A stretch of 64,000 nucleotides of DNA, from positions 62,001 through 126,000 of the forward strand of contig CAPGDO010000004.1 of assembly GCA_948616985.1 (NCBI GenBank), given 5' to 3'. The stretch is from MGBC163016 sp910588905 (lineage in GTDB: Bacteria > Actinomycetota > Coriobacteriia > Coriobacteriales > Eggerthellaceae). Both the position numbers and the translations under genes were made by a program. Positions 60,214 to 64,000 of this stretch are shown in pieces (within the stretch, counting starts at the first letter, position 1; every line of letters starts with the position of its first letter). The notes beneath the pieces are model-generated. The model saw only the letters and a list, made by a program, of their open reading frames with translations. It ran no database searches and had not been told where the DNA came from.

Positions 60214-60690
60214 ATGTTCGTGCGTTCTGTACCTCGTAGCCGTTCCCTGTCGTTCACCCGCAGTGCCCTGAGCCTTTTGGTGGTCTTGGCGCTTGCGTCG
60301 GTCGCCGTGCTCTCAGGATGCTCTTCGGCTTCATCAGCGGATGGCTCCTCGCAGTCATCCTCCTCGGCAGCCATCCAGGCCGAAGGCCCCACCATCGATG
60401 CAACGCTGATCGTGAAGGATCCCGCCGCGGCCGATGCCGAAGGAGCCAGCTATCCGGTCAAGGTTGCCCAAGAGGAGGCTACCGTGCTGGCTGCCGTGGA
60501 GGCATCCGGAGTGGACGCCGTCATCGAGGACGGCCCCTATGGTAAATACATCACCTCTATCGGCGGCAAGGCAGCCGAGGGCTCTTCTGGTTGGGTGTAC
60601 ACCGTCAACGGAGAGCAAGTCATGGAAGCCATTGATGTGTGCACCCTTGATGATGGTGACACGGTGGAGCTGGAATACCTGAGCATGTAG
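60214..60690 (+). CDS. DUF4430 lipoprotein, B12-controlled
   Basis: The 158-aa protein has a lipoprotein signal ending LSGC (Cys36), a Ser-rich linker and a C-terminal DUF4430 domain (YPVKVAQEEATVLAAVEASG, GKYITSIGGKAAEGSSGWVY, VNGEQVMEAIDVCTLDDGDTVELEY). DUF4430 resembles the C-terminal domain of transcobalamin/intrinsic factor. Being first after a B12 riboswitch and before an ECF transporter, it probably captures corrinoid at the cell surface. That role is inferred. Confidence 0.88.
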   Translation: MFVRSVPRSRSLSFTRSALSLLVVLALASVAVLSGCSSASSADGSSQSSSSAAIQAEGPTIDATLIVKDPAAADAEGASYPVKVAQEEATVLAAVEASGVDAVIEDGPYGKYITSIGGKAAEGSSGWVYTVNGEQVMEAIDVCTLDDGDTVELEYLSM

Positions 60691-60724
60691 GCATCGCTCA
60701 TCATGCAAGGGGAGAGGGGTGCCC

Positions 60725-60805
60725 ATGGGTGATCTTTCATCGGGCACCGCAGCTCCAATGGTCCCTCCCCGCAGAGGCACGTCTGCTTCAGGGGAGCAGG
60801 AATAG
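60725..60805 (+). CDS. Small upstream frame, 26 aa, before the ECF T gene
   Basis: ATG 60725 follows a strong GGGGAGAGGGG tract and encodes MGDLSSGTAAPM with a Pro/Arg-rich end, stopping 8 bp before the GTG start of the T component. The T gene itself has only a weak Shine-Dalgarno. The small frame may therefore drive its translation by coupling. Confidence 0.4.
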   Translation: MGDLSSGTAAPMVPPRRGTSASGEQE

Positions 60806-60813
60806 GCATCGGC

Positions 60814-61695
60814 GTGGGGTTCTCATCCTTCCATCCTGCTATCACCTTCGCTTGGTTCGCAGGCGCCATCTTGCTGACGGTGCTGGTAGCGCATCCGGCG
60901 TGGCTTGCGTGGGCCTTCGCCGGAGCTGCTGCCTACTACCTCATGGTGCGCGGGCGAGCGGGATGGAAGATGATCCTCGGCATGATGCTCGTGTTCGTGA
61001 TGCTCTCTTTGATGAACGGCTTCTTCGATCCTCGTGGCACCACCGTGCTGTTCACCTATCTCGGGCGCCCCTACACCTTGCAGGCTGTGCTCTACGGTAC
61101 GCAGACCGCGGGGATGTTCGTCACCATCATGCTGCTCTTCGGCAGCTTCAACCGTGTGATGACCTCCGACAAGCTCACCTATCTCTTCGGCGGGGTGATG
61201 CCTGCCATCACCTTGGTGCTGACCATGGTGCTGCGGTTGGTGCCCCGATACTTGCGGCGGGCGAAGCAGATCGCCGGGGCGCGAGCCTGCATTGGGAAAG
61301 GGGCGGCCGGAGAGGGGCTTGCAGAGCGCGTGCATCAGGGAGCGGATATCCTGGGGGCGCTCACCACCTGGGCGCTGGAGACAGGCATCGTGACCGCTGA
61401 TTCCATGGGTAGCCGCGGATTCGGCTGCGCCTCGCAGCGGACCCAGTTCGCTCGGTATCGATTCCGATTGAGAGACGGCGTCATCTTGGGGTACATGGTC
61501 ATCTTTGCAGGCGTGGCTGTGGTGGGTATCCTGCAAGGAGCTGCTCACGTTGGGTATCTCCCCCAGGTGACATTCCCGCCCAGCACGGCATTCGGCATCC
61601 TGGCTCTGGTGGCCTTTGCGGCATTCCTGCTCCTTCCATCCATCGTCAGCCTTCAGGAGAGGGTCTCATGGCGCAATTCGATATCCAAGATCTGA
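60814..61695 (+). CDS. ECF transporter T component
   Basis: The 293-aa protein begins at GTG 60814, the only start codon in its open frame upstream of FHPAITFAWFAGAI. Several membrane helices are followed by the cytoplasmic coupling helix with the EcfT-type motif around DSMGSRGFGCASQRTQFARY (A-R-G-like). It links the S component to the ATPase in energy-coupling-factor vitamin uptake. The next ATPase gene starts inside its last 28 bp. Confidence 0.9.
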   Translation: MGFSSFHPAITFAWFAGAILLTVLVAHPAWLAWAFAGAAAYYLMVRGRAGWKMILGMMLVFVMLSLMNGFFDPRGTTVLFTYLGRPYTLQAVLYGTQTAGMFVTIMLLFGSFNRVMTSDKLTYLFGGVMPAITLVLTMVLRLVPRYLRRAKQIAGARACIGKGAAGEGLAERVHQGADILGALTTWALETGIVTADSMGSRGFGCASQRTQFARYRFRLRDGVILGYMVIFAGVAVVGILQGAAHVGYLPQVTFPPSTAFGILALVAFAAFLLLPSIVSLQERVSWRNSISKI

Positions 61696-63353
61696 CGTTC
61701 TACTATCCCGACCAGGATCGTCGGGCGCTGGAGGGGGTGACCCTTGGGATAGAGCGCGGTAGCTATGTGTGCCTCTGCGGGCGGTCTGGGTGCGGGAAGA
61801 CCACGTTGCTGCGCCACTTGAAGACGGTGCTCACGCCCCACGGGGACGCCAGCGGTCGCATCCTGTTCGAGGGGCAGCCTTTGGCTGAGGTGCCTCGGAA
61901 AGATCAAGCGCAGTTCATCGGCTTCGTCATGCAGGACCCAGATGCACAGCTGGTCACGGACAAGGTTTGGCACGAGCTTGCCTTCGGGCTTGAGAACCTT
62001 GGGGTGGATCGGCGCATCATGGGCTTGCGGGTGGCTGAGATGGCCAGCTACTTCGGCATCCAGCACTGGTTCCATAAGGATGTGGCAGACCTGTCCGGGG
62101 GCCAGAAGCAGTTGCTGAACCTGGCATCCGTCATGGTCATGCAGCCCAGCGTGTTGGTGCTGGATGAGCCCACCAGCCAGTTGGATCCCATTGCTGCGGC
62201 GGATCTCCTGAACACCGTGCGCAAGATCAATGAAGAGCTCGGTACGACCATCATCATCACGGAGCATCGACTGGAGGATGTGTTCGCCACGGCAGATCAT
62301 GTGGTGGTGATGGATGAGGGGCGCATAACGGTGACGGGGTCTCCACGAGAGGTGGCGAAGGCGCTCTATGCCACCGGAAGCGAGATGACTCTCGCGCTTC
62401 CGGCCCCGGTCCGCACGTTCTATGGGGTGGATGACGTCAGAGAGGATCCACCGCCCCTCACGGAAGCGCCCTTGACGGTGCGCGAGGGACGGCAATGGCT
62501 CTTGGACTACGTGGAAGACCATCATCTGACCGTGCGCTCCTTGCCCGAAGAGGGGTTGTTCTCTCATCCGGGTGATGCTCCGGCTGTCCAGGTGAAGGAT
62601 GTCTGGTTCCGCTATGAGCAAGAGGCGCCGGACGTGCTGCGCGGAGTGGATCTGGAGGTACCGCACCAGAGCCTCTTCGCTTTGGTCGGGGGCAATGGAA
62701 CGGGGAAGTCCACGTTGCTCAAGACGCTCTGCGGCATCTGCAAGCCCTATCGAGGCCGGGCGAGCATCTTGGGCAAGCGCGCGTCAGACTGGAAGGGAGG
62801 TTCTCTCTTCCGCAATGCCTTGGCCATGCTGCCGCAAGACCCTCAGAACCTCTTCGTCAAAAGGACCGTGCGCGAGGAGCTGGCAGAGATGCTGGAGGGC
62901 ATTCCGCAGGACCTTTGGGAAGAGCGCATCCGAGAGGTGGCCCGCGTCTGCGGTGTGACGGATCAGCTTGGGCGGCATCCCCTGGATCTGTCTGGGGGCG
63001 AGCAGCAGCGGGTAGCTCTGGCGAAGGTGCTGCTGTGCGATCCGCAGGTGTTGCTCTTGGATGAGCCCACCAAGGGGATCGATGCCTTCTTCAAGCGTGA
63101 GCTGGCGGCAGTGCTGCGGAAGCTCATCGGTGAGGGCCTTACGGTGGTCATGGTGTCCCATGACGTGGAATTCTGCGCCCGCTACGCGGATTCCGTCTCC
63201 CTGCTCTTCGACGGTGCGGTGATCACCACGAATACGCCTCGGGCGTTCTTCGCCATGAATTCCTTCTACACCACGGCGGCCAACCGCATGAGCCGTCACG
63301 TGTTCACCAATGCCGTGACCGACGAGGATGTGATCGAGCTGTGCCTGCAGTGA
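61668..63353 (+). CDS. ECF transporter ATPase, two fused ATP-binding domains
   Basis: The 561-aa protein carries two ABC ATPase domains (EcfA1-EcfA2 fused). Domain 1 has Walker A GRSGCGKTT, signature LSGGQKQ and Walker B VLVLDEPTSQLDP. Domain 2 has Walker A GGNGTGKST, signature LSGGEQQRVALAK and LLLDEPTKGID. A linker of about 60 residues joins them. It powers the B12-controlled transporter. It overlaps the T gene by 28 bp and the S gene by 4 bp (GTGA). Confidence 0.95.
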   Translation: MAQFDIQDLTFYYPDQDRRALEGVTLGIERGSYVCLCGRSGCGKTTLLRHLKTVLTPHGDASGRILFEGQPLAEVPRKDQAQFIGFVMQDPDAQLVTDKVWHELAFGLENLGVDRRIMGLRVAEMASYFGIQHWFHKDVADLSGGQKQLLNLASVMVMQPSVLVLDEPTSQLDPIAAADLLNTVRKINEELGTTIIITEHRLEDVFATADHVVVMDEGRITVTGSPREVAKALYATGSEMTLALPAPVRTFYGVDDVREDPPPLTEAPLTVREGRQWLLDYVEDHHLTVRSLPEEGLFSHPGDAPAVQVKDVWFRYEQEAPDVLRGVDLEVPHQSLFALVGGNGTGKSTLLKTLCGICKPYRGRASILGKRASDWKGGSLFRNALAMLPQDPQNLFVKRTVREELAEMLEGIPQDLWEERIREVARVCGVTDQLGRHPLDLSGGEQQRVALAKVLLCDPQVLLLDEPTKGIDAFFKRELAAVLRKLIGEGLTVVMVSHDVEFCARYADSVSLLFDGAVITTNTPRAFFAMNSFYTTAANRMSRHVFTNAVTDEDVIELCLQ

Positions 63354-64000
63354 AGAAAGAGGGCGGTGGCTCTGGGCGCGTGCAGGCTCAGGGCGCACAG
63401 GAGGTCCCTCAGGGCTCTGCGAAGGTCTCGGCAGGACTCATCTGGGGGATGATGATGGTGGCGGCTGCGGCCACGGTGGCAGTGGGTGCAGCGGTGGGAG
63501 GCAAGAGCTACATCATCGTGAGCTTGTTGCTGGTGGTGTACAGCATGGTCCCGTTCTTCGCTTCGTTCGAGCGGCGCAAGCCTCAGGCCCGCGAGCTGGT
63601 GGCCATAGCGGTCATGGTGGCGCTTGCGGTGGCTGCTCGGGCGGCTTTCATCTGGCTGCCGAACTTCAAGCCCATGGCGGCTATCGTGATGGTGGCCGGT
63701 ATCGCCTTCGGGCCGTCATCGGGTTTCGTGATAGGGGCCTTTGCTGCGTTGGCCAGCGGCTTCATCTTCGGCATTGGTCCTTGGACGCCTTGGCAGATGC
63801 TCTCGTTCGCCCTCTGCGGCCTGGTCTTCGGTGCGCTGGCGAAGCAGGGGGCCATCCCTCGGGAGGGCTGGTCAAGGAAGCAGAGGGTGCTCGTGGGTTT
63901 AGGGGGTGCTCTCTTCGTGCTGCTGATCGCAGGTCCCGTTCTGGATACCAGCTCCGTCTTCCTGATGCTGTGCTCCTTCACGCCCGAGGGCGTAGCTGCT
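63350..64000 (+). CDS. ECF transporter S component (likely cobalamin), 3' end beyond window
   Basis: GTG 63350 overlaps the ATPase stop and opens a frame of 217 codons that runs off the window. Membrane helices begin near residue 28 (SAGLIWGMMMVAAAATVAVG, SYIIVSLLLVVYSMVPFF). The S-component signature ELVAIAVMVALAVAARAAFI, then LPNFKPMAAIVMVAGIAFGP and FIFGIGPWTPWQMLSFALCG, matches the CbrT-type B12 or general ECF S family. The riboswitch points to cobalamin as substrate. Confidence 0.88.
   Translation, partial: MKKEGGGSGRVQAQGAQEVPQGSAKVSAGLIWGMMMVAAAATVAVGAAVGGKSYIIVSLLLVVYSMVPFFASFERRKPQARELVAIAVMVALAVAARAAFIWLPNFKPMAAIVMVAGIAFGPSSGFVIGAFAALASGFIFGIGPWTPWQMLSFALCGLVFGALAKQGAIPREGWSRKQRVLVGLGGALFVLLIAGPVLDTSSVFLMLCSFTPEGVAA

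Noticed and set aside
60725..60820. Frameshift joining the 26-aa frame to the ECF T component
   Set aside because: The T component is complete from GTG 60814 and the small frame has no homology to T proteins, so a broken N-terminus is not needed.
1..64000. tRNA or rRNA genes
   Set aside because: Gaps were scanned by eye for cloverleaf ends and TTCRANNC loops. None was convincing.

Overview
The window looks like a chromosomal segment of a high-GC (about 60% by eye) anaerobic actinobacterium of the class Coriobacteriia, most likely family Eggerthellaceae. The reasons are a 12-TM LuxR-type regulator beside a molybdopterin enzyme, an M18 aminopeptidase, a rubrerythrin, a type III glutamine synthetase, a B12-controlled ECF transporter, and a corrinoid-activation (RACE/DUF2284/UroD-like) cluster. 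No rRNA, tRNA, prophage, insertion sequence or CRISPR array is visible.

Layout. 1-9.2 kb: a partial unknown gene, an exonuclease-DinG helicase fusion, then purC, a small membrane protein and a single-chain purL. 9.2-9.5 kb: palindromic repeats. 9.5-16 kb: a MoaE-like protein, a lipoprotein serpin, lysA, hom, a HAD phosphatase and a PF06541 membrane protein. 16-25.9 kb: rplM-rpsI with a structured leader, an SpoU-type rRNA methylase, a PurF homologue lacking the nucleophilic cysteine directly upstream of GSIII, ilvE-cimA-yerC, a LMW phosphatase and a NUDIX hydrolase. 26-31.4 kb: rubrerythrin, M18 aminopeptidase and guaB, set among two fields of covarying palindromes. 31.4-36.3 kb: engB, leuS, a SanA-like protein and a serA-like dehydrogenase.

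36.3-41.7 kb is the most unusual region. A divergent TM-LuxR regulator faces a three-gene unit: a molybdopterin oxidoreductase-family large subunit with no N-terminal Fe-S cysteines, a partner that aligns with 4Fe-4S electron-transfer subunits but has lost nearly all its cluster cysteines, and a 91-aa Gly-tailed protein with its own promoter flanked by a 10-bp inverted repeat. If this reading is right, it is a molybdoenzyme that has shed its electron wiring. That would suit a non-redox or internally redox-balanced reaction. The strong codon bias suggests high expression.

41.7-53.6 kb: a cytoplasmic leucine-rich-repeat protein, a vWA protein with a possible metallopeptidase-like motif, a MoxR-type ATPase fused to a methyltransferase, trigger factor, a SlyD-like FKBP, a protein resembling the trigger-factor C-terminal domain (convergent with tig), and a secreted coiled-coil/lysozyme-like protein. 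53.6-64 kb: a LysR regulator with a divergent UroD-like methyltransferase/DUF2284/RACE operon, an MFS transporter, PduO-type cobalamin adenosyltransferase, and an adenosylcobalamin riboswitch controlling a DUF4430 lipoprotein and an ECF transporter whose S component runs off the window. The last 10 kb therefore links corrinoid uptake, adenosylation and reactivation with methyl transfer.

All assignments were made by reading translations and recalling family motifs; no database search was run.
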